Below, piece after piece: positions 9,304 to 18,086 of a DNA stretch of 64,000 nt; within the stretch, counting starts at the first letter, position 1; each line of letters begins with the position of its first letter. The DNA is taken from positions 1-64,000 of the forward strand of contig CAMOWU010000004.1 of assembly GCA_946628545.1 (NCBI GenBank), read 5' to 3'. The notes below the pieces were generated by a model that saw only the letters and a program-made list of their open reading frames with translations, did no database searches and had not been told where the DNA came from. Made by a program: the position numbers and the translations under genes. The DNA is from an uncultured Bacteroides sp. (GTDB lineage Bacteria > Bacteroidota > Bacteroidia > Bacteroidales > Bacteroidaceae).

Positions 9304-10002
9304 CTATTCGTTTACTCCTTCATATTCATAAAGAATTACCTCTTCTTTACTGATAATCAGAGGTTTAATGTTGTTTTCCCCCCTCCAATAGAATAGTGGA
9401 ACTACAGAAGTGGCTACAGTACCGTCCTCATCTTTATTTGAAGTTGACCATGGTTTGAAATCCCTACATACTTCCATTCGCTCAGCATCGAATGGAGTAC
9501 CCATTGGCGATTCTTCATTTTCTATTCCTACTCTACTCAATTGCTGCTTGATGATATTCAAAATATTATTATATTTTTTGCTCTCCGATTCTTCTTTTTT
9601 ACTACCCTCAAAGGCAATTTTACGATAGACATACATGTGTGTATTGAGAATCTTGTCTTTGATCAGTTTATGATAGAAATCGTTCTTATAAGCAGTCAAC
9701 TCATCTTGTAATGTTTGGAAGATAGCCATGCCGTTATTCTGTTGGATAAGCGACAATACGTTGGCATGAATGTTGTGGATATTGCTGTCTATCGATTCTA
9801 ACGTTGAAGTTTTTTGAACGATCAAGTCAAGTTTGTTTTCTATAGCAGTCAACCTTTTTTTCAGGCCATCTACATCCTTTGAAATACTTGTCAGCATTTC
9901 TTCGATTGGATTCAGTTCGTTTTCAAGCATCAATGCATAATAGAATGCCTCAGGTCTTTTGATTTCACAAGAGCGTCCTTTATTGTCTATAAATCTTGCC
10001 AT
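9304..10002 (-). CDS. Coiled-coil protein with GrpE-like C-terminal domain (copy 1)
   Basis: 232 aa. A helical/coiled-coil region (about 28-125) precedes a short beta-rich end starting near residue 168: GTPFDAERMEV, then DGTVATSVVPLFYW and KEEVILYEYE. The order (P-F-D...ME-V, a DGTV turn, then a terminal strand) resembles the beta-wing of GrpE, the Hsp70 nucleotide-exchange factor, where the pattern is G.pFDp..HEAV...GtV......R.A.V.V. The next gene has the same end. It lies 38 nt upstream of the Hsp70 gene. Exchange-factor function is inferred from this resemblance plus linkage; full-length GrpE identity is not claimed. Confidence 0.6.
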   Translation of the reverse strand: MARFIDNKGRSCEIKRPEAFYYALMLENELNPIEEMLTSISKDVDGLKKRLTAIENKLDLIVQKTSTLESIDSNIHNIHANVLSLIQQNNGMAIFQTLQDELTAYKNDFYHKLIKDKILNTHMYVYRKIAFEGSKKEESESKKYNNILNIIKQQLSRVGIENEESPMGTPFDAERMEVCRDFKPWSTSNKDEDGTVATSVVPLFYWRGENNIKPLIISKEEVILYEYEGVNE

Positions 10003-10014
10003 GATGTAAGATAT

Positions 10015-10638
10015 TTATTCTGATAATTCATATAATATCACCTCAGCCTTCTTGAGCATGATTTGACCCTCCTGGCTATTATAGGTAGGTTGGAAGTAGA
10101 ATACAGGAGTAATTACTTTCGCAACTTTGCCATCAAGTGCTTCTTTGTCCGTTGGGATGGTAGGGAGAAAACCATTTGCTTCCATTTTTTCTGCGTCCAA
10201 TTCGACGTTGGTATCCACTGGAAAACTGACGATTCCCAACGATCTCATCTTGCTAAGAATCAGTTTCTGAAGATTCTTCAATTGATCAGAATCGCCTTTG
10301 ATATACAGCTCTTGACCTATTTTTGTATAAGTGTCGATAAATGCGTCCCAATAGCGTTTGGGATTAGTGTTTTGTTGTAACTCTTCTACTTTCGGACCTA
10401 CCTCTGAATATAAAGGTACAATCTTTTCCTCTCGTTGTGATGGTGTAGAGGCGTTGTTTTCGCTTTTTATGTTGATAGTGACCTGCATTGTGTCGTCATC
10501 AACGACCATATTCCCGATTTCCTCACCTTGGAGGAAGATGTGTACGTTGGTCGATAGCAAACGCCTCAAAGAGGCTCTGCAACTGTTGGAAACACGTCTC
10601 CACCAACTTGTTTCTGTTTGAATATCAGTGTGTTGCAT
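10015..10638 (-). CDS. GrpE-like C-terminal domain protein (copy 2)
   Basis: 207 aa, paralogous at its end to the following gene. Residues 141-207 contain NVELDAEKMEA, DGKVAKVITPVFYF and KKAEVILYELSE, which align with GTPFDAERMEV, DGTVATSVVPLFYW and SKEEVILYEYE there. The first 100 residues are different, with an Arg-rich start and an acidic middle, so the two proteins may hand the Hsp70 different clients. It is separated by 12 nt from copy 1 and 9 nt from the FHA-like gene upstream. Confidence 0.6.
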   Translation of the reverse strand: MQHTDIQTETSWWRRVSNSCRASLRRLLSTNVHIFLQGEEIGNMVVDDDTMQVTINIKSENNASTPSQREEKIVPLYSEVGPKVEELQQNTNPKRYWDAFIDTYTKIGQELYIKGDSDQLKNLQKLILSKMRSLGIVSFPVDTNVELDAEKMEANGFLPTIPTDKEALDGKVAKVITPVFYFQPTYNSQEGQIMLKKAEVILYELSE

Positions 10639-10647
10639 ATAATAGTT

Positions 10648-11487
10648 CTATTTAACTTTTTCAATGAATATAAGACGAAGGTCTCCAATTATAATAATGT
10701 CTCCGTTTGTAAGTGTTATTTCCTTAGGTGATTTGTTTTCTGGATAATTAATACTCCATTCACCTTTGTTCAATATAGCTTTGTGTGGTTTTTTTATCTT
10801 ATCCTGGATACTTGATTCTATGATGAAATGTTCATTTTGCAGTTTTTCCTCAGAGCAGACGATTCTACATGTCTGGGTGTCTTCCTGTTTAGTTGGAGAC
10901 TTCCCAATAATTGTTCTTCCTACCATGATAGGATATACACTGTTAATCTCATCTTCCTCTTGCTGAACTAGATAACCTATCAGTTCTGCATTGCATGGAG
11001 CCGAAGTAGGTGATGGACTATTTTTTCTTTTTTCCAATTCCTTTCTCAACTGATTGATTCGCGCATTGAGTTCGCCAATCTTCCCATCCTTATCCTTCTC
11101 TATCTGTTTCTTCGCCTCTTCCAGTTGCTTTTTGTCTTCTTCCAATGTTTTGGCGTTGCTTTGAAGAGATTCTATTTCAGCATTCAGTTGAGCGATTTGG
11201 CCTTCCTTCTCGCCAATAGTCTTATTAGCCTCTTCGGTTTTCTTGTTAGCTTCCTCAACATGATTGGCCAACTTCTCTTTCTCCTTGTTAAGTGATTCTA
11301 TCTTCTCATCTTTTTTCAGAAAGATGTTCCACCTTTCCTTTGCGTCATCTATTCGCTGTTGCTCCTCTTCTTGCAAAGCATCTGGAAGAGGTGCAAGCAC
11401 TCGTCTTACGGGGAATCCGCAAGTCTTACAATAGTTCCCTGTGATGTTCGAATCACATACAGGACATTTGATTTGTCGATCTTCCAT
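10648..11487 (-). CDS. Zinc-ribbon / coiled-coil / FHA-like protein
   Basis: 279 aa in three parts. An N-terminal zinc ribbon has C8-x2-C11 and C20-x2-C23 (CPVC...CKTC). A long charged coiled coil follows (about 45-155, rich in E, K, Q and L heptads). The C-terminal domain, about 165-279, has the FHA feel: VGRTIIGKS near its start, then NEHFIIES in place of the usual S..H, and the terminal strands LTNGDIIIIGDLRLIFIE. FHA domains bind phosphothreonine, but the canonical Arg/Ser/His set is not cleanly visible, so binding is uncertain. It is probably an adaptor in the cluster; the next gene downstream begins after 9 nt. Confidence 0.7.
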   Translation of the reverse strand: MEDRQIKCPVCDSNITGNYCKTCGFPVRRVLAPLPDALQEEEQQRIDDAKERWNIFLKKDEKIESLNKEKEKLANHVEEANKKTEEANKTIGEKEGQIAQLNAEIESLQSNAKTLEEDKKQLEEAKKQIEKDKDGKIGELNARINQLRKELEKRKNSPSPTSAPCNAELIGYLVQQEEDEINSVYPIMVGRTIIGKSPTKQEDTQTCRIVCSEEKLQNEHFIIESSIQDKIKKPHKAILNKGEWSINYPENKSPKEITLTNGDIIIIGDLRLIFIEKVK

Positions 11488-11498
11488 ATTCTTAATCG

Positions 11499-14198
11499 TT
11501 ATAGTTGATTGTCTTTGAATTTTGATATTCCAGACTCTATATCCTCAAATGAAATTACATTGTTGAAGAAATCTCTCTCAATGCAGTTGCTTTTATGAGC
11601 CTGTATGATCTTGTCCGCCACATTTCTTGCCCATCGACCATTTCCGTCGTTACGCTCCATGGTTTTATGTGCTTCGTTTACAAATACACTGATATGTTCT
11701 TTCGCCTCTTGAGATAGTTGATACCCCTTGGCGGCAATGATGCCCATTAGTATGGTCTTGAGTTCGTCTGCATTATAATCCTCAAAATGGACGAAAGTGT
11801 TGAACCGTGATTTCAGTCCAGGGTTTCTGTCCAAGAACGGTTGCATCAACTCTTCGTATCCGGCTATAATAACCACCATCTCATTTCTGTATTTCTCCAT
11901 ACATTGAATCAGCGTGTCTATAGCTTCTTTACCAAAAGAGTCGTTATCATCCTTGACAAGTGAGTACACCTCATCAATGAAAAGCACACCACCTTTTGCA
12001 TGTTCGCAAACATGCGCTACATTCTTAGCCGTTTGCCCGACAATATTGGATACCAATTCTTGTCTGCTGACATCTCTCACATATCGATTAGGAAGGATGC
12101 CCAACTCATGTAGAATTCCAGCCATCAAATTCGCCACAGTAGTCTTACCCGTACCGGGATTGCCATAGAAAACCATGTGTCCCATTGGAATGTCATCTAC
12201 TGGCTGACCTTCCTGTTGGGCTTTGATATCAAATTTTACTTGTTTAATCAAGTCGTCAATTTCTCTTTTCACTTTCGATAGACCTACCAACCTATGTAGT
12301 TGATCGATTGGACTAACCTTTTCTTTCTTCTGCTTTCCTGGTATGAAATCTTTTAGTTCTTCCATATCTAAGCCATCGAAATCACTTGGTTGTAAGCAAG
12401 ATATATCGCTGTCTTTCTGACGTGCGGCAACTTTGCTTTCCACTTTTTCAAACAGATTGCGCACCCAACGTCCGTTGCCGAATTTGTAGAGACCTTTTGT
12501 ACCTTGAATAGGATCAGTTTTAGCTGTACGAGCTTCGTCTTGATCGTATCGCTCCTCTTTATATTCTACTACATATTCCATCATCTGCGAAAGCAGTTTG
12601 TCCACTTCTTCAGGAATAGTGTAACTCTTTCTTGCCGACAATAAGAATATCTGTTTCAATTCTTCTGCATTGTAATCCTCGAAATATATTTCGTTAGGGA
12701 TACGGCTCTTCAAACCTTCGTTCATGTCATAGAGACGTTTCATTTCGTTTTCATATCCTGCAAGGATGACAACAAGTCTGTCTCGATAGTTCTCCATACA
12801 AGCAAGAAGCGTATTGACCGCCTCATGACCGAAATCATTCGATCCACCATCTGCCAATCTATAGGCTTCATCAATGAAAAGCACACCATCGAGAGCGGAT
12901 TCTATCACCTGTCGGGTTTTGATGGCAGTTTGACCGACATAACCAGCAACAAGATGTTCGCGTGAAACTTCAACAAGATGTCCTTTCTTAATGAGACCAA
13001 GGTCTTTTAGAATGCGTGCGACAATACGAGCTACAGTGGTCTTTCCCGTACCTGGATTGCCGTAGAAGACCATGTGTTTGTTGAATGTTGAAACCTCCTT
13101 GCCCTGTTCGCGTTTCATTTCCAATAGTTCTCTGTATGACTGGATTTGCTTCTTGACAGCTTCCAATCCTATCAGTTCTGTCAACTCGTCAAGAGCCTTT
13201 CCCCTCTTTTCAACGCCATCAGACTCGAACGCATTGTAATCATATCTTTTTTTCTTTTTCATAATTGCAATGGTTTCATCCAAAGTGATATAGTTCCCTT
13301 CTTTGAATCCTTTCATAGAAAGTTGGTCACAAATATCTTCTATATTCAACCAATCAATCTCTTTTTGCAAACCATTATACTCAATACGTGCATACTCCAT
13401 TGCCCTGAGTATATCGGAAGTTTGTGGCGAAGAAATGGCAAATGTGTTTTTCTCATTAAGCGTTTCTGAGTCATTATCTCCATCCTTTATAGTTCTTGTA
13501 AAAACATTGCGAAAGTATGTGCTCGTAAAAGCAGAATTATTCAGTTGTTTAAAGATCTTCGTCAATTCATTACGATTGCTGGTGCAATCAAACAAGACAA
13601 TGAGTTTGTTATCGTTACTCTTATGATTTTTTATATCGTTCAAGCGTTCTGATAAGGATTGACTTTGAGTTTGGTCGAACTCAGGAACATTCTCTGTTGC
13701 GGTGACGATGATGGCACAATGCTGTTTTTCGCGAAGATTATAATCAAATTCCCTTAGGTTGGCATCTCTGTTACCTTTACTTTTCGTCTTGAAACGGCCA
13801 TAATCATCCTGTGTGATGTTGTCACGTTGGTCGTTTACCATCATATTCTCAGGAACCTGTGAATTGTCTTTTCTTATCCGAGTGTAACGCGGCTTTCCAA
13901 AAGAATGACCTACTGGCGATGCGTTCAACTCAATTGCATGATTGTCGATCTCTTTATTTTTGGAAGGTGAACCTGCTTCAGACAAGAATTGGCCTAACAT
14001 GTCCTGATTGTAAGAGTAAAAGCCATTAGTTGTGTTAAAGAACACTATTATCTGATAACCTTGTTCTTTCAAGTATAAGTGCAACGCTTGCTCAAGGTTG
14101 TACAATCTCAGTCCTTTGTCTATATAATGATCGTCGTAATGAAATATGCCAGTGATTAATCCGCGATCCTTGATGTTTAGGGCATTAAGTCTATCCAT
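11499..14198 (-). CDS. Tandem CbxX/CfqX-type AAA+ ATPase
   Basis: 899 aa with an unfamiliar N-terminal region (1-330) and two complete AAA+ modules of the CbxX/CfqX class (relatives are Rubisco activase CbbX and the T7SS ATPase EccA). Module 1 has Walker A GNPGTGKTTV (near 376) and Walker B LFIDEAYRL (near 438). Module 2 has GNPGTGKTTV (near 677) and LFIDEVYSL (near 738). Both have sensor/arginine-type motifs (NEGLKSRIPNEIYFEDY and RNPGLKSRFNTFVHFEDY). Two active rings suggest a protein-remodelling machine that could thread or disassemble a complex. It sits between the coiled-coil pair and the FHA-like gene; the 165-nt gap upstream holds a small transposon-like element. Confidence 0.93.
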   Translation of the reverse strand: MDRLNALNIKDRGLITGIFHYDDHYIDKGLRLYNLEQALHLYLKEQGYQIIVFFNTTNGFYSYNQDMLGQFLSEAGSPSKNKEIDNHAIELNASPVGHSFGKPRYTRIRKDNSQVPENMMVNDQRDNITQDDYGRFKTKSKGNRDANLREFDYNLREKQHCAIIVTATENVPEFDQTQSQSLSERLNDIKNHKSNDNKLIVLFDCTSNRNELTKIFKQLNNSAFTSTYFRNVFTRTIKDGDNDSETLNEKNTFAISSPQTSDILRAMEYARIEYNGLQKEIDWLNIEDICDQLSMKGFKEGNYITLDETIAIMKKKKRYDYNAFESDGVEKRGKALDELTELIGLEAVKKQIQSYRELLEMKREQGKEVSTFNKHMVFYGNPGTGKTTVARIVARILKDLGLIKKGHLVEVSREHLVAGYVGQTAIKTRQVIESALDGVLFIDEAYRLADGGSNDFGHEAVNTLLACMENYRDRLVVILAGYENEMKRLYDMNEGLKSRIPNEIYFEDYNAEELKQIFLLSARKSYTIPEEVDKLLSQMMEYVVEYKEERYDQDEARTAKTDPIQGTKGLYKFGNGRWVRNLFEKVESKVAARQKDSDISCLQPSDFDGLDMEELKDFIPGKQKKEKVSPIDQLHRLVGLSKVKREIDDLIKQVKFDIKAQQEGQPVDDIPMGHMVFYGNPGTGKTTVANLMAGILHELGILPNRYVRDVSRQELVSNIVGQTAKNVAHVCEHAKGGVLFIDEVYSLVKDDNDSFGKEAIDTLIQCMEKYRNEMVVIIAGYEELMQPFLDRNPGLKSRFNTFVHFEDYNADELKTILMGIIAAKGYQLSQEAKEHISVFVNEAHKTMERNDGNGRWARNVADKIIQAHKSNCIERDFFNNVISFEDIESGISKFKDNQL

Positions 14199-14229
14199 AT
14201 AGTTTCAGTTGAATTAGGTGTTAATTCAT

Positions 14230-14328
14230 GAACCCACTTGAAAAAGTATTTTTGCCGAAATTTGCTATTTGATTATCAATATGTTACAATCCAATAATCA
14301 GCGATTTGGGACTATTTCAAGTGGGCTC
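14230..14328. mobile_element. 99-bp MITE-like element with 6-bp target duplication
   Basis: Terminal inverted repeats of 19 nt (14230-14248, GAACCCACTTGAAAAAGTA; complement of 14310-14328, GAGCCCACTTGAAATAGTC) differ at three positions. They are flanked by a direct repeat ATTCAT (14224-14229 and 14329-14334). There is no coding capacity. This is what a non-autonomous IS derivative leaves, inserted between two genes of the operon. Confidence 0.7.
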
Positions 14329-14363
14329 ATTCATCATTCTTTGATTTCTACAAACACATGCGA

Positions 14364-15671
14364 TTACCCTGGCATTTGGAGTGGTTTCCTCTCCCCTATT
14401 CCATGGAATCCGCGTGCTTCGGATGAAATATCGAGACTGTCTCCCTGCTTAAATTGGGGAAGATACTCTGCTTGACATCCACGGTATTGACTCATCTCTA
14501 TACCATTCTCATGCAGTTCATCAGCAATGGCCTGAGTGATAGATGCCATAGTTTTCTCATCCATATATGTAGTGGAATCCACACGGAAATACACATCATT
14601 CTCTCCATTCTTGTTGCCCGGATTGATGATGACTTCAATCTGTGCTTCGTCTGTATGTCTATACATACGGACTATATATGCCTCACGTTCGTCTTTTTTG
14701 GCAAAACCTTTGTCAATCAAACTGTATCGATGGTCGTCTGAAAGGATCTGTTCTATGAACTCTCCTTGTGCTTCTCGATGTTGGGACAAGTTGTATTTTG
14801 CACGCGCGTCGTTGAGGAGGAAGTCTTGGATTCCTTCCAGTTCACGGAGCCGTTTCAAGTCCTTTTGCAGTTGCTTGTGGGTGTAATGGGAATCAGTCTG
14901 CCCGTCCAAGAGACGTTTCCGGATTTCCTCCACTTCTTTTTCCATGACAGAAAAACAACCATCTGTCCAGAAGTCAATATCAAGCAACCTACCTGACTTG
15001 TTGTCGATATCCTCGTAATTGTTTTCTCTGATGTTCTTCGCTTGCGTCGTCAAGGTTTCAGCCAGTCGTAGAGCTTCTGAATCGTCTTTGATGAAAGCCA
15101 TTCGTTTGGCGCTGACTTGAATGTCCATTAGGAAGATGTCGTTTAGAATCGTTTCCAGTTGAGCCTGTTTTGCGGCACCGCTGAGTTCTGTATTCTCAAG
15201 GTTTCTCAATTTGATCTGAATGGAATTCATTTCATCTGGCTCGAATCGCATGTAGTTACTATCCAATTGGCAAAGTAAGAACTCGTTCTTGGCCTGCATG
15301 TACATGGAGGCTGTAGATTCTGATGTCTGTTTTAAGGCACTGAGGGCTTCTTCTATGTCATTCGTGGCTTCTTTCAGATGTTCTTGAAGGTCTTGGATAG
15401 AGGCGTGTATTTCTTCGGCTGACTTATTGACGTCATTAAGTACACCGATGGTTCTATTCTCAATAGCATATAGCTTATTGAGATGCTTTTGGCGTGCCTC
15501 AGAGATGCCTTTCTGCATTTCTAAACTTCTACGTTCCATCCTCTCGAGACTTTTTTGGGCATTATTCTCTGCCTGGCGCATAGCTTCTATGTCGCCATGT
15601 TTCAATTTCTGCAATCTTTCGACCTTCTCCAGATATTTTTTCGAAGGCATTTGTTGGTGATTTCCGCTCAT
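14364..15671 (-). CDS. Coiled-coil protein, paralogue of the next gene upstream
   Basis: 435 aa, no known family recognised. Residues about 10-125 are continuous coiled coil (charged, with QAENNAQKSLERMERRSLEM). A middle helical region ends in DIDFWTDGCFSVM (near 231) and a KQLQKDLKRLRELEGI helix. The last 140 residues are alpha/beta (EAYIVRMYRHTDEAQIEVII, TSITQAIADEL-like, NGIEMS). The same order, with DMDYWSDNDFSEVM, a DQLQDDFENLQKI helix and HAYVIEMENH, occurs in the gene at 15701, so the two arose by duplication. The likely role is scaffold or client of the neighbouring AAA+ ATPase. Confidence 0.75.
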   Translation of the reverse strand: MSGNHQQMPSKKYLEKVERLQKLKHGDIEAMRQAENNAQKSLERMERRSLEMQKGISEARQKHLNKLYAIENRTIGVLNDVNKSAEEIHASIQDLQEHLKEATNDIEEALSALKQTSESTASMYMQAKNEFLLCQLDSNYMRFEPDEMNSIQIKLRNLENTELSGAAKQAQLETILNDIFLMDIQVSAKRMAFIKDDSEALRLAETLTTQAKNIRENNYEDIDNKSGRLLDIDFWTDGCFSVMEKEVEEIRKRLLDGQTDSHYTHKQLQKDLKRLRELEGIQDFLLNDARAKYNLSQHREAQGEFIEQILSDDHRYSLIDKGFAKKDEREAYIVRMYRHTDEAQIEVIINPGNKNGENDVYFRVDSTTYMDEKTMASITQAIADELHENGIEMSQYRGCQAEYLPQFKQGDSLDISSEARGFHGIGERKPLQMPG

Positions 15672-15700
15672 AGTTCAATCGTTATTATCGTTGGTTCGTT

Positions 15701-17056
15701 TTATTGATAAGTTTCCCATGCTCGTAATTCAGAGGGAAGACAGATGGGTTCCCCCTTTGGCGTGAATTCAATTTGTTGAACAACACATGGATTCTGCTCT
15801 TTATTGGTCTTATTGATGCTGAATACAATACCGTTCTCGCTTAATTGATACTGAAGTTGTTGCTCAAAATTTTCAAAAGATTTCTCATCCTCATAGTCAC
15901 CTAAGCTAATCTGATGATAGATGACAGATTGCGTTTGAGAGACAGGACTGAATACTAACCTTATCCGCCTGTTCGTGCAGTGATTTTCCATTTCAATGAC
16001 GTAGGCATGACGCTTGTCATTTCCGTCATATCCTAATGCTTTTAGTTCGAAATGAAATTCCTCATAGAGGATCTGGGCTGCTATTTCAGCAAGTTGTTGG
16101 CATTCTTCAGAAACTTTGCAGCGATTGAAGACACCTTGGACAATTTCTTCACCCTGTTCCTTAATCTTCTGTAAGTTTTCAAAGTCATCTTGTAGTTGGT
16201 CGATTTCGTACCCCTCCATGAACTCACCTTTCTGAATACGCTCATAGATGGTTGTAGCGTTCCTCATCACTTCGCTAAAGTCATTGTCTGACCAATAGTC
16301 CATATCGACCTTGTTCTGCTTTGCCTCGTCGAAATAAGTATTATCGCGCCATTGTTCAAATTGTTCAATGATATGCTCTGCTTCGGGTTTGACCAGTAGC
16401 AGAGCGGTTAAGAATTCGGCCTTCTTACGGGTGACGTTCTTTTGTATAGCCTGTACATCGGTTAAAACTTGGATAGCTAATGCTTGTTGTGCCTCATAAG
16501 CTAATGGTTTTTCTCCCATATCATTCAGGAGCTGACGGAGTTTTTCTATTTTCGCTCTTTCAAATTTGATGCAATAACGGTCATCTGCAACATTGTTGTA
16601 TGCGTTAACTGCTTCGTTTCTGTATTTGAGGGCAAGTTCTCGGTTCAACTTTCTATTTTGCTTGATTTCCTCAATCTTTACGTCCAGTTCTCGTTGGGTT
16701 TCCTCCATCTCATTCAATTGGGAACGTAAATGGTTGATCGACTCCTTGAGCTGAGAATAGACAGCCTCTCGTTCTTTCATCTTTTCAACCAAATTATCAT
16801 ATTCCTCAAGAATACGTTGAATATATCGCCCATAGTCTTTTCTATCATTGTCCCATGCCTCAATGATTTTATTGAGCAACTTTGTCAGTTCCTCAGGGCT
16901 GGCGATGGTCGGGTGCTTCTCATAGTACTTAAGTTCTCTTTCCAGTTCCTCCAATGCGCCATTTTCCACCCAGACATAGTCATTTTCATGTGGATCCCAC
17001 CCACCATAAAGGTGTCTGTTGTATTTTCTTTCTTCCTCGCTGATATTCTTTCTCAT
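15701..17056 (-). CDS. Coiled-coil protein, paralogue of the gene at 14364
   Basis: 451 aa. Coiled-coil from about 35 to 190 (REAVYSQLKESINHLRSQLN and similar), then DMDYWSDNDFSEVM near 250. The alpha/beta C-terminal part has HAYVIEMENH, RIRLVFSPVS and LQYQLSENGIVFS. Domain order is shared with its downstream neighbour at 14364. It starts 4 nt after the radical-SAM stop, so the two are probably translationally coupled. Function unknown. Confidence 0.75.
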   Translation of the reverse strand: MRKNISEEERKYNRHLYGGWDPHENDYVWVENGALEELERELKYYEKHPTIASPEELTKLLNKIIEAWDNDRKDYGRYIQRILEEYDNLVEKMKEREAVYSQLKESINHLRSQLNEMEETQRELDVKIEEIKQNRKLNRELALKYRNEAVNAYNNVADDRYCIKFERAKIEKLRQLLNDMGEKPLAYEAQQALAIQVLTDVQAIQKNVTRKKAEFLTALLLVKPEAEHIIEQFEQWRDNTYFDEAKQNKVDMDYWSDNDFSEVMRNATTIYERIQKGEFMEGYEIDQLQDDFENLQKIKEQGEEIVQGVFNRCKVSEECQQLAEIAAQILYEEFHFELKALGYDGNDKRHAYVIEMENHCTNRRIRLVFSPVSQTQSVIYHQISLGDYEDEKSFENFEQQLQYQLSENGIVFSINKTNKEQNPCVVQQIEFTPKGEPICLPSELRAWETYQ

Positions 17057-17060
17057 GTGT

Positions 17061-17633
17061 TTAATTGTTTTGTCGAGTAGCTATGCCAATAGTCAGCAAC
17101 TCGTTTGGATTCAACAAATGTATTTCGCGTTTTCGTTCGCCTTTTGTCAATTCTTCTTGAAAGGATAATAATCTGTCGCTCAGGAATATCAATCGTTGGT
17201 TTTCAGACCCCCTAAGTCCAATGTTATCGTAATTGAGTTCATCAATGTATTCTCCATCAATTAGAAGGTCAATTTGTCGAAGTAATCTTAACGATTTCTC
17301 ATCAGTAATCTCCTCTATCTGAAATCCTGTAAACAAGATGACTGTCAAATCAGGCTTCTGAGAGAGAATGATGTCAAGTAGTTCTGTCAAAGCCTCCGCT
17401 TGTAGAAGAGGTTCACCTCCAGAGATAGTTATACCATCAATCTGAGGAGTGTCGAGAATTTCTTTCGCTAAATCTGAGCATGACACTTCAGCTCCTCCTT
17501 CTTCAGACTGCAGCTCTGGTGCAGTGCATCGATAGCACCTTCTTCGACATCCTTGTACCCAAATCACGAATCTACGACCGGGACCCAGCACTGTTGTGTT
17601 CTTCCATCGATAGCCTATCCTCAGTTTCATCAT
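17061..17633 (-). CDS. Small radical-SAM activating enzyme (NrdG/PflA-like)
   Basis: 190 aa. The cluster motif C29-x3-C33-x2-C36 (GCRRRCYRC) binds the SAM-coordinating [4Fe-4S] centre. GISGGEPLL-type motif II lies near 70-77 (TISGGEPLLQ), followed by DLTVILFTGF. There is no SPASM or auxiliary-cluster extension. The size matches activases such as NrdG, yet no glycyl-radical enzyme is nearby. It therefore probably acts on a protein or peptide of this cluster, and the Ser/Gly-rich 65-aa product at 19115 is one candidate. It overlaps the coiled-coil gene upstream by 62 nt. The N-terminal Gly-Pro-Gly (LGPGRR) typical of this family supports the start. Confidence 0.88.
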   Translation of the reverse strand: MMKLRIGYRWKNTTVLGPGRRFVIWVQGCRRRCYRCTAPELQSEEGGAEVSCSDLAKEILDTPQIDGITISGGEPLLQAEALTELLDIILSQKPDLTVILFTGFQIEEITDEKSLRLLRQIDLLIDGEYIDELNYDNIGLRGSENQRLIFLSDRLLSFQEELTKGERKREIHLLNPNELLTIGIATRQNN

Positions 17634-18072
17634 TTGGCTTTTGGTCTTTCTCTATATCTTTGAACGATCTTTTATTCCGTTTCTTGACAGCCTCGGCAAG
17701 ACGTTTTTCCATTGCGTTCAACCTCTCCCGTATTTCGTTCTTCTCTTTACTGATGGCATCTTCAGTACCTAATTCACATATCCCCTCGATTATCTCCTCA
17801 TAAAGTTCTAATTGCACTTTAAGCGAATGGATGGCGTCTTGTGTCAGTTGTTGACATTTCTCATACTCTTCTTTGAATCTTTTTTCCAAGTCACTCTGAC
17901 TGAATTCGGTTAATGCTATTGAGGCATATTCGGCAATTTTCAGAGTGCTGATTATCGCGCGGAGTAGATCCTTCTCTTCTTTAATCTTGTTCACAACATC
18001 TTCTATTCTCTCTATACGTTGTTTCAAGTCAATGTTTTCCTGTAGAATTTGTTGTATGATGTCCTTTTCCAT
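17572..18072 (-). CDS. Short coiled-coil protein
   Basis: 166 aa from ATG 18072, which I prefer over an ATG 15 codons upstream because it leaves the usual 14-nt gap after the preceding stop instead of an overlap. The start reads MEKDIIQQILQENIDLKQ. The whole chain is charged helix with heptads (QRIERIEDVVNKIKEE, EIRERLNAMEKRLAEAVKKR) and has no recognisable enzyme motif. Its 3' end runs 62 nt into the radical-SAM gene. Confidence 0.65.
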   Translation of the reverse strand: MEKDIIQQILQENIDLKQRIERIEDVVNKIKEEKDLLRAIISTLKIAEYASIALTEFSQSDLEKRFKEEYEKCQQLTQDAIHSLKVQLELYEEIIEGICELGTEDAISKEKNEIRERLNAMEKRLAEAVKKRNKRSFKDIEKDQKPNDETEDRLSMEEHNSAGSRS

Positions 18073-18086
18073 ATTATAATATATAG

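Noticed and set aside
17061-17633. nrdG (anaerobic ribonucleotide reductase activase)
   Set aside because: Similar size and motif, but no nrdD nearby; naming it nrdG is not supported.
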